This document shows positions 35,606 to 47,317 of a DNA stretch of 64,000 nt, in pieces. The translations under genes and the position numbers were made by a program. The stretch is from Chrysoperla carnea (taxonomy: Eukaryota; Arthropoda; Insecta; Neuroptera; Chrysopidae). Positions within the stretch are counted from its first letter, which is position 1. Every line of letters begins with the position of its first letter. The notes under the pieces are model-generated. The model was not told where the DNA came from and did no database searches. It worked only from the letters and a program-made list of their open reading frames with translations. The stretch covers positions 30,772,140 through 30,836,139 of the forward strand of contig NC_058342.1 of NCBI RefSeq assembly GCF_905475395.1, given 5' to 3'.

Positions 35606-35646
35606 TAATCTACATAAAAAAAACGTCGTTCGATATTATTTATAGG

Positions 35647-36160
35647 GTTGCCGCCTGCTTGGACCAGGTCCGGCAGTGGCGGTCTTAGAAGGTTTTGTCG
35701 GGAGGCTAGCCTTTTGCCGGAAAATTTTGTCGGACCGGATTTTAGTGTTTATAGGACTTTTCAGCTTATTTTGTTGGTATCACGATAAGAAGTCAGTTGT
35801 AAAACTTTTATATTCGTTCTATTTAGGTCACGTTCGTGCAGAAATTTTCATGTTTGTTCGTATGGTTCGAGTCATGCTTGTATAAAATTTGTATGGCTGT
35901 ACCATGTGATTAAATGTTGATACTTAAGGATTAATGCCAATACAAACTGATTGATAGTTTTCGTGCAAAATGATGAACAAAATGTGAAAATTTTTAATAT
36001 ATTTATAGTACTTCATAATTATATTTTTGATGTAGTTTAAATGAATTAAATATGACGAAATTGGACTTTTTTGAATTTCCCGCTTCTCATTGCAATACAC
36101 CTCCCCAACCCCCACAAAACCAACCTCCTAGGCGAGAGACCTGACCGAAATGGCAACCTT
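35647..36160. mobile_element. Candidate DNA element bounded by GGTTGCC inverted ends
   Basis: AGGGTTGCC near 35645 and GGCAACCT near 36151 face each other. The next inward segments (TTGGACCAGGTCC, and GGTCAGGTCTC on the complement) are also partly inverted. Flanks TAT/TAT could be a target duplication, but that is weak in AT-rich DNA. The ends are GC-richer than the interior. A frame at 35676-35885 has no domain. Confidence 0.45.
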
Positions 36161-36770
36161 ATATGCCGGTATCATTTTGAGTGTTTTACCGAAGTTGGCT
36201 ACCCTTTCATGCGCATTGGGCCCGATGGGCCGCTTACCGTCAATCCATTTCTGTGAGTAAGTGCAAGAAAGGGTGACCGGAGAAATATAAACGCAAATTT
36301 TTAAAAGTAAAACTGAATTTTACAATTTAGAGAGCTACGTCAAATAACTCAAAATCAGTTGCGGTGCAGTACTCAAAATTAATGTTGACCTGTTGTATCC
36401 GCTTTAAGCCACATATAAATTTTTCCATAACATATCTTCCACCTACGTATTACGTAATAATCTTTTGAAATTTGCAACACCTCTGCAGTAAAAAAAATAA
36501 ATAAATAAATAATTATTTTGCAAACATGTTGTTATGCCTTGTTTAACATTTGTATACACAATAAAAATTGTAGACAAATTCATAAATAATTTTTTTTGAT
36601 ATTCAAAATAAGTTCATTGACATAACTAACACACAAGACACATTTTGAATATCTAACGCCATGCCATGCTGATGAATAATGAACAATATTCATAATTGTT
36701 TTTATAGAAATACATTAATAAAATTATATAGTTCAGACAAATTAGACTTGATATGGGTAGTTCTACAAAT
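36161..36770. other. No gene seen
   Basis: AT-rich DNA without a recognised feature. Confidence 0.45.
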
Positions 36771-36773
36771 TAA

Positions 36774-37022
36774 GGATGTATGAGCATGACAACAATGTTT
36801 GATTTAAAGGCTCAAAATTTGTTTGTAGGTAGTCTTTTACTCAAAGAATATGTGGTTAAAATTTCAGCTTAGGTATCCGTGCAAATTTTTAAGAAAAAAG
36901 TCATTAAAAACCGATATAAAATACATTGGCTCTTATGGAGGAATCTCAAAAAACGACATATTTTGGAAGTTTTTGATAATTTTCATTTGGAATGAATGAA
37001 AACAAATTTAAAAAAAACTTTT
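36774..37022 (-). mobile_element. Truncated copy of the TTAA-flanked MITE
   Basis: Starts GGATGTATGAGCATGACAAC directly after TTAA and matches the 34647 element in inverse orientation for about 240 bp, through GGAATCTCAAAAAACG and TTTTCATTTGGAATGAATG. The far terminus is missing. Confidence 0.8.
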
Positions 37023-37139
37023 TAATAGAAAGTAAATATATTAGCAATGAATTAGAAAAGAAAAAAACTAAGTGTCTCCGTCCATATAAGAGGTGTAAGA
37101 GCAGGGTAGATTAAGGGTTGAAATTATTTTTATCTTATT

Positions 37140-37177
37140 TTCAACATGCTTACTTTGGCATTTATAATATGTAGAGA
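37140..37177 (-). mobile_element. Solo Helitron 5' terminus
   Basis: CATGCTTACTTTGGCATTTA followed by TAATATGTAGAGA then T is the complement of the Helitron 5' end seen at 670 and 52967. No matching 3' end was identified upstream. Confidence 0.6.
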
Positions 37178-37610
37178 TATGAAATGGAATATTTGGGGAC
37201 TAAAAAATGTTAAGTGCTAATTCAAATCAATGTTATTATTTATTATATTAGAATAAATATGAGACTTATTTACATCAAATCAAACACCTAAATAAAATAT
37301 TAATAACTAAAATCAATTGTTTATTTAAACTTGTTAGCATTGAATTGATTAAAATTTATGGTAGCAATGTTATAAAATGTTAGAAAATAAATAAATAACA
37401 TAAAGTGTTATCTGATTCAGCAGATGTTTGTTAAAAGTTTGTTGGTCGAACGCTATTTTATTAATTTATTTTATGTTATTAATCATCAAATATTTACATA
37501 TTTAACAACAAAAGAAGATTTTAACAAAATATTTTTATGATATTTAATTTTTATGTTTTGTATTATATATAGGGAATGGAATCAAAAGTGGAATAATGTG
37601 AAAATGAATT
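37178..37610. other. No gene seen
   Basis: AT-rich DNA without a recognised feature. Confidence 0.5.
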
Positions 37611-37616
37611 GAACAG

Positions 37617-38010
37617 TAGAGCGTATTCTACTACTATATTTGAAAAAGCCACCGAAAATTTATTTCAGAAAGACACACACGCTTTCTTACCAAAAACTTA
37701 AATTAATTTTTAAACCTTTTTTAAACTGTCAAAAACGCGGGCATCCAATTTGATGACGTAATATCGGTATCAATATACGAAATAGCACAAATAAATTTGA
37801 CAGATATATTCATAGACAACTAATTATACTAAATATAAATATTTACTATACATGGATATATTATACCCAGCTGTCTACAATGAACTAACTGTTGGTCTAT
37901 GGTTCATACCCATATGACATCACATCAGGGCTTGCTCGCGTTTTAGGTCACGTGATATACAGTTTAAAAATTACGATTTTTAATTTTAATATTATATCTG
38001 TTAAGGTTGT
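37617..38010 (-). repeat. ~430-bp fold-back element, copy B
   Basis: Inverse of copy A: GTATTCTACTACTATATTTG, AAACTGTCAAAAACGCGGGC, GATGACGTAATATCGGTAT, then CATACCCATATGACATCACA and AGGTCACGTGATATACAGTT. A short internal deletion near the left end distinguishes it. Confidence 0.8.
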
Positions 38011-38359
38011 CGCATTTAACCTTAATCCTGTTCTGTAATAATTCAAAGATAAATTTTGATTGCTTTATTGGAAATTTGGTTGGCAAAAATGTTTTGAATT
38101 CATTAATTAACGACGCATATAACATTTAGGATAAGAACAAAATATTTATATTATGATTAGAAATGATTAAATATAATCAAAATATATATTTCAAAAAAAT
38201 TTGCTGACACTAAAATTTGTTTTAAACTTTTATAAATATTATTCATCATAGAAACTTTATGGCCAGGTATTGCCAATTAGTTATTTATATTATGATAACA
38301 AAAACCAGTGTTTCTCAACTTGGGCGATATTGCTCCTCCATGAACAATGAAGCTTGCTA

Positions 38360-38940
38360 TCTGCTTACGTTCTATAAGTTAAGGAGATATGCAAGCATTG
38401 AATAATACTAGATTTTTAAATAAAACTTTATAAATACATTTTTTAATTAACAAAGTTTCCAAAAATCACCAAAAATCACTAGGTCATCGGGCTTTTTAAT
38501 TTGTATTTTATCGTTGAAAGTTGGATGAAAAATGATGAAGCATATAAGTTATCCTTTTCAATTGGATATTTCTATATCAAAAAATCTAGAGAGTGTGATA
38601 AAAACTATCTAAAATATTTAGATAATCTTGTAGTTTATAATAATACCATCAAAATATAAGGTTGTAGATGATATCAAAACAAAATTTTAATGAGTTCATC
38701 GAAGATTCATCATTTGATGAACAGAGACGACTATAGTTAGTTTATTAATAATTGAAGAGCGATATCTATATTATCAAATTTATTAGCATCACTTGCACAC
38801 AATATATTATATATTTTTGTAGTTGCGTGGTATTGTCAAGGTAAAAATAACTCATTACTTGATTACAAAGCATGTATTTGGATTATATGTATGTCTCCTG
38901 CAATAAACCAAAATTTTTTTACAATACTGTAGGTATTAAT
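38360..38940 (+). repeat. Dispersed family C repeat, copy 2
   Basis: Same order as 29520-29965, with about 120 extra bases at 38578-38705 (AATCTAGAGAGTGTGATAAA onwards). It ends in TACAATACTGTAGG. Confidence 0.8.
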
Positions 38941-39399
38941 TGTAATTGTAAAACAATCAATTAAAGATTTAGAGCGTTTATGATCAAGTAATTTCAGGTA
39001 AACAAATAAAAAAAAAACTATATTTTTTCAACTTTGATAGTGAATTATATTAGAACTTGATGACATAAGACGAAAAGTAAGAATAAAATTTTTCGATACC
39101 TGCAGTTTTCAAAATATTGAAATTTAAAGATTTTCTATAACTATTCAGCTTACGATATTTCGAAAACAAAGGCAGATATCGAAAAATTGCATCCTTTTTC
39201 TTTCGTCAAAATTCATAAAGTTACAATAAGTTAAGATAAAAATAATTTCAACCATAAATCTACCCGAAGAATCTCAATATCGCAGTGAAACGATAAGTAA
39301 ACATATTGAGAAACACTCATATAAATAATGAATTGTATATTATTGATTCAAATACAATCGATAATTATCTTTGATCGAATAATCTAGATTGGAATAATA
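38941..39399. other. No gene seen
   Basis: AT-rich DNA. TTGAAATTATTTTTATCTTA-like sequence near 39225-39265 is the inverse of a piece at 37110-37145, so it is partly repetitive. Confidence 0.45.
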
Positions 39400-39401
39400 T
39401 A

Positions 39402-39725
39402 CAGTGAAACCTGGTTAGGTGAGAGAATACCTCACTTATCTGTCTCATTTACAGAGGGTTCCATTAAAAGAGAGAGGTTGGAATAGAGGTCATTTCAGTT
39501 GTAGAGGTGCGATTATTAAATAAAGTAACGTATTATCAATATCATTGCTGCTACAAAAGTTATGAATACCGAGCCTTCGCGTAAAATCTTGTGTCTTTTC
39601 TTTAATCATCGGTCCACTTACCGGAACGTTTTTGTTACAAAGTTTCTTGACCCATGATAGCAATCACTGTTCAAGGATATTCGGATAACTCACTTATCCA
39701 GGTCCCACTTAACCAAGTTTCAATG
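39402..39725 (+). mobile_element. Pogo/Tigger-like non-autonomous element
   Basis: Termini CAGTGAAACCTGGTTAGGTG and CACTTAACCAAGTTTCAATG are imperfect inverted repeats, bounded by TA on each side (39400-39401 and 39726-39727). Subterminal GGTGAG/CTCACTTATC words repeat inside. No transposase frame. A lone terminus of a similar element is at about 43068-43100. Confidence 0.8.
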
Positions 39726-39727
39726 TA

Positions 39728-40638
39728 CAATGATCTCAGATGTTTACGTAATTGATTATATTATGATTGGAATTATACAGACATTAACTTTGACTGGAAA
39801 TTAACCATCAACTTATATAACTGGATGTAGCTTGGCAAACATGAATTTATATGGAATACTCCGAACGAATCTGTTACCAGGCCAGCAGAAAACAATTTCA
39901 ATTGTATCCCTTTTTGGGATAAAATGAATGTTGAAAAAAGGAATGCTGGTAGGGGTGAAATTTTTCATTAGGTTTTTAGTATTATCCTTTAAGCATGACA
40001 GAAAAAAAGTCCATTTTAACCCGTTTCAACAATCCACAGCAATATTTCGAAAATGGCTGGATAACCAGTCAAGTGGAATAATGAGGCTTAATTTGACTTC
40101 TTATTATTTTTCGATAGTTAAAGACAACAATGGACACATATTTCTATATTACCGACCGAATATATACTTATTTTAAGCAAACATAGATGGCTACTATCTA
40201 ACTATGAAAAAAAACTGAATGATTTTCCATTTCATAATATTGCGTGTGATGTTTTTCCGCTAAATTGTGAAGGGAACGGATATCTTACATAATCATTACA
40301 CAAGTTCATTTTCCAGTGGTGGCACATAATAAAAAGAAAAACAATTGCTTTTTTATTTTGATGATTAAAAATTTTTTTTTGAAATATATCTTGGAAAATT
40401 TGCCAACTCAGTTCAATGCTTTGAAACGTAAAAATATTAATTATTCTAATTGATTTTCTGTATTTCAATTAACACTTTTCTCAAGGCTAAATAATTTTAA
40501 AAATACATTCTTTTATATTTGACTTTTGGGTTATGCTCTTTGCTTTTACTATTATTGAATAAAAATTTGACATGAACCCCACCGATATCAATTACCCCGC
40601 ATCTTCAATTTTTATATCTTTTCCTATTTATATTTATA
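39728..40638. other. No gene seen
   Basis: AT-rich DNA. Open frames at 39928-40176 (+) and 40232-40468 (-) show no recognised domain. Confidence 0.45.
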
Positions 40639-41123
40639 CTGGCTGTGAACTACCCGCTTTGCTGGGCAACATCCCCACTTGCACCCCTCCCTCCACATTT
40701 CCTTGCGTGGGATAACAGTTTTGTAATGTACACGTCATGCTCTTTTATTTGATACCCCACTTAGGTATATTTGTAAATATTCGATAATTCCTTCCCACTT
40801 TCTCGCCCTTTCTACCCTCCGAAGGTTAAAAGTAGATAAAAACAATAGATCTTTGAAGCTGGTTGTATATCGTGTCAATATTTGAGCTTAATTGATGCAC
40901 AAATTTTTTAGTTTTTGAAGCATATCCCTTTCAACCACTATTTCAACCCCTTACTCTACTATAATATGGATGTATTATACATAAAAACCTTCCTCTTGAA
41001 TCACTCTATCTATTAAAAAAAACCGCATCAAAATCCGTTGCGTAGTTTCAAAGATTTAAGCGTACAAAGGGACATAGGGACATAGGGACAGAAAAAGCGA
41101 TTTTGTTTTATAATATGTAGTGA
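40639..41123 (-). mobile_element. Helitron-like element, older copy
   Basis: On the - strand it starts TCACTACATATTATAAAAC after an A. It ends with the GCCCAGCAAAGCGGGTAGTT subterminal hairpin followed by CACAGCCAG, where CTAG is expected. The terminal hairpin and the 5' TC...ATATTATAAA motif match the other Helitrons, but the interior is different. It includes CCGCATCAAAATCCGTTGCG and a triplicated GACATAGG string. The altered 3' tetranucleotide suggests decay. Confidence 0.65.
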
Positions 41124-42614
41124 TATCTTATCGCAATTTTAGATTGAAAATAAAGACTACCGCGTTTATAGACTTCACTTCCATTGCTCTCATTTATTCA
41201 TACTTCTGTTCACAACTTCAAGGGTTTTAATTTTTGATGTGAAGCCCTATTTTTCTTTTCTTTTTTGAAAGTAAAATAGAACCCATGATACTCGCAGATA
41301 ATGTACATTTCTATAGATGAATAATTTTAAAAATCCCTCCAGTAGTTTTGAAGTTTAACCATCAAATCAAATATTTCTCTTTATATAATTAGTGTAAAGT
41401 TGAAAATTCTATCGTTTTTAATACTTTTTTGATAAAATTCATGTGATCTTACGCCACTGTTCGTGGTAATACCAAATTCGAGCTTGATAACTTCTTTGAG
41501 ACTATAAAAAATTTATTTATATTTTTACTCTCTAGACAAAATAGGAATATTAAATATTAAAATTCACTCTGATAGTGATTTTTTAACATAATTTTTTTAA
41601 TATCATTGAAAAAAAATTTGCATACAAATGCCTTATTTATTATACGTTCCAAAATTGTTGCGCTGTTTATTAGTCGGGAGGCTTAGGCACATCATTTCCT
41701 CTTTTTCCAGCACACTGTTTACATTATCAAAGAAAATGGACAAAGTTCTTAATCTAAATTCTTTGATGGAATTAGTGTAACTAGAGTAGCTTTAAATGGG
41801 CCTGGATGCACCGATTTTAATGGATCTTTATGTAGAGTGTTTAGGACCCCTAGGTCGAGACATAGAGTCCCAGCGGGGGGTGTATATAGCCCAAATTTTT
41901 TTTGAAATGCTTAATTTGGCTTGAAATTGTCACCTAGTATGTATTGTTGGTCACTGAATTCGAATTCGATGTCAGATCACACGTATTCTGTTAAGGCGTG
42001 TGTCTTCCAAAACTCGTACCACTATTTCCAACTAAAAAATATTTGTCCAATTTCTTAAATAAACACCTCGTTAAGTTATTTATTCAAAGCGGTATTCATT
42101 CGATCAAAACATGTACCAAATCGTACGATTATTGAAGAATATTTAGGGATCTAATCTACTTCTCCAAAACCGCAAACATCCGCTAAAAAAATAAAAATAG
42201 TTCATTATACTATTTTTAGTAAAAATTTTTGAATAAAAATCGGAAATTTCAGTGTAATTTGTAAATATTGGGTTTTCCAAAAATTTTTTACTGCTACAAA
42301 GAAAAGAGATATAATTGAATTTAAATTATTTTATTTCGAAATTGATAAAAGCTAGAAAAAAGCAGATGGGTTCGATATAAATTCATTGTAAAAACTAACG
42401 TCCTTTTGACTATGATATTTTCCTTTTTTGGAATATATGGGGTCAAAGTTCAAACAAAAGTCATATTAAAAATTGTATTCAATTACACTTACAATTGAGA
42501 AGCTGGATGAAATAAGGGCATTAGTTGACAAAGTGAATTTTGAGAAAAACGCTTGGGTGATTGACGTAGTGCAACAAAGTGTAGAGTTAAAATTTATGTA
42601 AAAATATACTTAAA
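41124..42614. other. No gene seen
   Basis: AT-rich DNA. A patch near 41790-41890 (ACCCCTAGGTCGAGACATAG, CCCAGCGGGG) is less AT-rich but carries no recognised feature. Confidence 0.45.
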
Positions 42615-43047
42615 TATTCTGATTTCGAGTCATAAAAGCACATTTTTCTTTTAAAATATTAAAGTTAAAAATCGTTATTTCTAAACTGTATATCACGTGA
42701 CCTAAAACGCGGACAAGCCCTGCTGTGATGTCATATCGGTATGAGTCATAAACCATCAATTAGTTCAGTGTAGACAGCTGGGTATAATATATCCATAGGT
42801 AATAAGTTTTTATATTTATTATAATCAGATGTCTATGAATATATCTGTCAAACTTATCTGTGTTATTTTGTCTAATGATACCGATATTACGTCACCAAAT
42901 TGGATGCCCGCGTTTTTGACAGTTTAAAATTTAAGTTTTTGGCAAGAAAGCTTGTGTATTTTTCGAAATAAATTTTTGGTGGCTTTTTATTAGCAAAATC
43001 AACATTTTGAGGTACTTTTTAAAAAATAGTAGAATACCCTATTACCT
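42615..43047 (+). repeat. ~430-bp fold-back element, copy C
   Basis: Full-length copy from TTTCGAGTCATAAAAGCACA to AGTAGAATACCCTATT, with both inner arms (TATATCACGTGACCTAAAAC / CGCGTTTTTGACAGTTT and ATATCGGTATGAG / TGATACCGATATTACGTC). It ends about 560 bp upstream of the candidate first exon at 43606. Confidence 0.85.
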
Positions 43048-43605
43048 CAGCATGAGTTCCAGTTATGGTGGGTTTCTCACTTAACCAGATCTCACTGTAA
43101 ATTCATAAATAGCCTCGTATAGTCGTGTTATCTATGCTGCAGGAGTGTGACTTTTAATCAGTTTTTGCAAGTAAAGAACCATAAACCTCCAGGCTATATA
43201 TTATATACCTCACAAGTGAAGTGCTTTGTGTATTCAGTAAACGTATTTAGTATCATCACATCATAAACTGGCATGGTGTGCTGCGTTCGTACAACGATCA
43301 GCTGTTTTATATTGAAAACGACCCTCGTGTTGTGAATTGAGGAATTCAGATCGTGTTTGAACCGCCAGTGGTCAGTATCACAGCAGTACTTCGATATATT
43401 TATTATTTAGTGCTTGATATTCTTTTAAGAATAAACAGTGACATTCTCCAGTGAAATCACGCTCCTATTTTACAATGGAATCGTTTAAAAAATTGTGTTG
43501 AAAGTTTTCTTAAACTTATTTTATTCAAAACATAAAAAACACTTAATTTGTGAAGTTTTTTTAAATTTTTTATTATTATTTTTGTTTGTGTTTTAATTTA
43601 AAGAA

Positions 43606-43619
43606 ATGGATCCAATTAG
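43606..43619 (+). CDS. Candidate short first coding exon A
   Basis: AAAGAAATGG gives an ATG in favourable context. The codons ATG GAT CCA ATT AG (M-D-P-I-) run directly into a perfect donor AG/GTAAGT (43620). The 500 bases upstream (43100-43600) are less repetitive and less AT-skewed than the surroundings and carry TCAGT initiator-like words (for example GGTCAGTATC near 43371), consistent with a 5' UTR and promoter. The exon would end in phase 2, exactly like candidate exon B at 48317. No downstream coding exon was found in the window, so the product is unknown. Chance occurrence of ATG plus GTAAGT within 14 bases is possible, and that is why confidence is moderate. Confidence 0.4.
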
Positions 43620-45059
43620 GTAAGTTTTGAATCTGTTTTTGTTGACTGTATTCTTGTATTTTTATTTCAACCCCTTTGTTGTGTAAAACTACCCCCTTTT
43701 TAATAATAGTGCATTAACCTCTACACTTTAACTTCACTGCAATGAAAACAAAGATTTTTGATTTGGACATGTTTACAAATGGGTTTTTTATGTGACAAAG
43801 ACATATTATTTTGATATAAGGAAATAAAAAAAAAATCATCCCCTTGGATTTTTTCATTATTCCCCATTTACAGAAGTGTTTTGGAAATTTTGTATCGAAA
43901 ATTACACTCAAAAAAAAAACTAAATAATAATAAAATAAAATAAATATTTCAAGTAATTTTTTATTATTTTAAGTCGGGATAAACCGATTTGCAACCTTTT
44001 TCGATTTCTGGTAATACTTGAAAAATTTCTTATTAAAATTTTGTCCGGAAATTTACAAGTTAAAAAAAATTTACAAGCTATATACTAATTTTTGCAAAAA
44101 AGGCGGGCAAATACGATTCGGAACATTTTTCGATTCTTTTCGAAAATTTTATACGTGTTTCAAAATAAAGGTTCCATAAAAAAACAAATTTTATAATTTA
44201 TTGTGTTTTGAATTTGTTTAGGACATAATCTTTGTTTTTTTCGTTTTAAACTCGGAAAATTGTTAAGTTTCTTGTGCTACAGTTATTTTTTTTATTATAA
44301 AAGCCCAACTTTAGACCCTTAAAAATTGCAAATCCTTTTAAAAATATTTTGTAAATTTGAAATAATTTAAAATTTGTAAACAAGTGTATATTTCCAAAAA
44401 AACAGTCAGCCTGTCTGTCTACCTATTAACGCAATAACACGTAAATGAAAAGAGATAGCAAGCTGAGAAATAATATTGTAATAGTGGTAAACCAGTCAAA
44501 TTTTACCCACAGAAATCTGTCTTTTTAAACCTTAAGAGATGAAGGAGAGATTCATAAACAAAAATGTTCTTTAAATAAAAAATATATCGTTTGGGTTCGT
44601 TTACTTATAATTATTATTATTTGTCTCATTTATCAATTTTTGTCATACCTGTAGCTCGCAAATTAGGGCTCAGATCCAAATTTGGCAAAGGGTTTCTTTG
44701 TTGCTCTTGATGAGCTTATTTTGAGAAGTTAGGTTTCTGCAGTTAATAACAGAACACGTTGTATATAGAATATTTAATGAATTAATAATCTGTTTTTGTT
44801 TGTGATTGTTTATAACTTTCAAATAAAATTTATTTTTCTGGTCTACGTAGAAATTTTTGATAAATTTTAGAATGATTTTCAAAATCAGACAAATTATGAT
44901 GCAATTTATTTTTTAACATAAAAATTGTCAAAGTCTAATTTTATTGGACTATAGAAATGTCATATAAAAAATGATGATGTAATCTTTTTTTGAAATTATA
45001 ACAGATTTGTTAAGTAGATAATATATTATCGATTGAGCCTACTTAACCCTTTTACGTAT
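43620..45059. other. Possible first intron; no gene seen
   Basis: AT-rich DNA. A partial family B repeat (GTCTGTCTACCTATTAACGC, AATGAAAAGAGATAGCAAGC) is at about 44403-44475. Open frames on the - strand at 43714-43911 and 44670-44882 lack domains. Confidence 0.4.
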
Positions 45060-45271
45060 TTGGGGTCATTTTGACTTAATAAAATATTGAATCATTCGGC
45101 ATTCGATTCGTTAGTGCGTCAGGAAATTAATATATATTTTATAATTGCATTTTAAATTGGCGGTTAATATTTAATTCACAATTCAATTAATAATGATGAA
45201 AATGATTTCAAGCTTGTTACACGGGGGTTTTGGGACCGCTGGACACGAATATTGTGACAGAATTGGTCTAA
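45060..45271 (-). repeat. GGTACC-family dispersed repeat, inverse copy
   Basis: On the - strand it reads GGTACCTTAGACCAATTCTG, ACAATATTCGTGTCCAGCG, CCCAAAACCCCCGTGTAACA and then the TTTCCTGACGCACTAACGAA tail, as in 1458-1700. Its GGTACC end is the exact start of the satellite array at 45272. Confidence 0.8.
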
Positions 45272-46110
45272 GGTACCCCTTTGGAAAAATCGAGAAATTC
45301 ACAAAAATTTTTTTGTTCCTAAATTTGATATAACTGAGTTTATAAGGTAATTTTGACCCAAAAAGTTCAAAAATCGGGTTTATTTGCCGATTGAGCTTCT
45401 AGTTTCAGAGAAAAACGATATGACGGATCTTTTTTTAACATTATCTCGAAAAATACTAATTCTATTGTTAAATGAAGCGGATTTTTGAATTTTTTGGGTC
45501 AAACTTACCTTATAACATGAGTTTTGTCCAAATCGGAAACAGAAAATTTTTTTCGATTTTTGGCAATTTTTTTAAGGGGTACCCCTTTGAAAAAATCGAA
45601 AAATTCTCAAAAAATATTTTGTTTCAGAATTTGATAAAACTGAGTTTTAAAGGTAATTTTTACCCAAAAAATTCAAAAATCGGGTTTATTTGGCGATTGA
45701 GCTGATAGTTTCAGAGAAAAACGATATCACGGATCGTTTTTTAACGTTATTTCGAAAAATATTTGTTTAATTGTTAAATGAAGCCGATTTTTGAATTTTT
45801 TGGGTCAAACTTACCTTATAACATGAGTTTTGTCCAAATCGGACACAAAAATTTTTTTTCGATTTTTAGCAATTTTATTAAGGGGTACCCTTTGGAAAAA
45901 TCGAGAAGTCCACAAAATTTTTTTTGTTCCTGAATTTGATATAACTGAGTTTATAAGGTAATTTTGACCCAAAAAGTTCAAAAATCGGGTTTATTTGGCG
46001 ATTAAGCTGGTAGTTTCATAGAAAAACGATATCACGGATCGATTTTGTTCAAATCAGAACACAGAAAATTTTTTCGATTTTTGGCAATTTTTTTCCGAAG
46101 CGAAGGGTCA
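45272..46110 (+). repeat. Tandem array 1 of the ~306-bp hairpin satellite
   Basis: GGTACCCCTTTGGAAAAATC-type heads occur at 45272, 45578 and 45884, a constant 306-bp period and about 2.7 units. Within each unit, TTTTGACCCAAAAAGTTCAA with AAATCGG faces CCGATTTTTGAATTTTTTGG with GTCAAA. The unit is thus an imperfect inverted repeat with arms of about 55-60 bp around a GAGAAAAACGATATCACGGA centre. A 77-codon frame at 45472-45705 is a by-product of the repeat. Confidence 0.92.
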
Positions 46111-46999
46111 ATTTTATTTATTTGTATAAAAAAAAGTTAGTTTAAACAATATCCTCCCAGATTACCCACCGACAACCTGCATTTTTACGTACAGGAACAT
46201 TAAAAACCTTCCACTCTACGTTGGGAAATTGCTCGTTTCAGAATTTAAAGAAAAGACACTTATAACCGATTGCTAATTTTATTGGACTATTTCTTTGTTT
46301 GGGGGAATTCTTTTTTATTTTGGAATAAAACCCATATGCATATACTGATCGTACACCTGCGTTTGAACTTGTCAAACAAAGAAGTAGCATTTACATGATT
46401 TTGAACAGCTTAAAGCCTTAAAATCATTAAAAAAATGGTAAATACTTTTTAATTCTTTTTTTTTTTTGGTTAAAACTTGTTATTCTGTTGTATCAAATGT
46501 CTGAGTTTAATTTATTTTTTTTTTTTGGGGAATATTATTTATTACTTATTGAATATTTTGGAGTATTATTTATTTTTAAAAAATTGATAAAGTTTCTCAA
46601 TATTTATTATTTACAAAATTTTGACATTATTTTGTATATATTGCGAAATATGACGTAACACTAAGATTATTGGGACACTTCCTTTAAAGATAAAAATCTG
46701 AAATTTGAAGAAAAAATTACTTCGAGATGTAACATGACTTTCTCGAATTTCTCGAAAATGTGATATTCTGGAGCAATTTTGAGCTTAGATTCGGATTAAG
46801 TACGCTAATAGTTTTTCGGAAAGTATACTCATGTAAATTTAACAAAAGAAACATAAACACCAATGACAAATCCAAGTTAAGAGAGAGGGGCTGTTTCTAT
46901 GAACTTCGCTCTCTTCGTTACGCACATGAACAGGGAATTTCTGAGGTATCCAGTGAAGAAATTGGCACGAAATGACAGCCCTCATGTATGACTCTAGAC
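46111..46999. other. No gene seen; repeat without hAT insertion
   Basis: 46240-46295 (TTTAAAGAAAAGACACTTAT, TTGGACTATTTC) resembles the left flank of the hAT MITE at 4543. It may be a copy of that host repeat without the insertion. Frames at 46760-47036 overlap on both strands and have no domain. Confidence 0.45.
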
Positions 47000-47309
47000 C
47001 GGGCAAAGGCAAACGTAGCTTAGAGAAGACACTCATACATACTTCTGTATCTAAAATACGAGTAAGACAGTGACACCCTAACCATTAACAACCAAAAATA
47101 CGAGTAAAACAAAGAGACACCATTTTTTTTTTTCTACCTATCTCATTACTATTAGAGAAACTGAGATAGGTATGAGAGTTATATACCCGTCTCGCTTCCT
47201 TCTCTATGAGCAATGCGGTCTTGGATAAAGGGACATACAATAAAGTTTATGGCACCCAATAAAGTAATAACAACGGTGGCTTTGACTTAAAATAACTCGT
47301 CCATGTCTG
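47000..47309 (-). mobile_element. hAT-type MITE (310 bp), family of 4543-4838
   Basis: The right end GTCCATGTCTG and the left end CGGGCAAAGGC are diverged inverted termini. The flanking 8-bp repeats are CTCTAGAC (46992-46999) and CTCTAGAT (47310-47317), 7 of 8 identical. The interior matches the 4543 element in inverse orientation (TTCTGTATCTAAAATACGAG, ACTGAGATAGGTA, GTGGCTTTGACTTAAAATAA). Confidence 0.88.
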
Positions 47310-47317
47310 CTCTAGAT

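Noticed and set aside
45472..45705. 77-codon frame within the 306-bp satellite
   Set aside because: It arises from repeat sequence and is not kept open in the other arrays.
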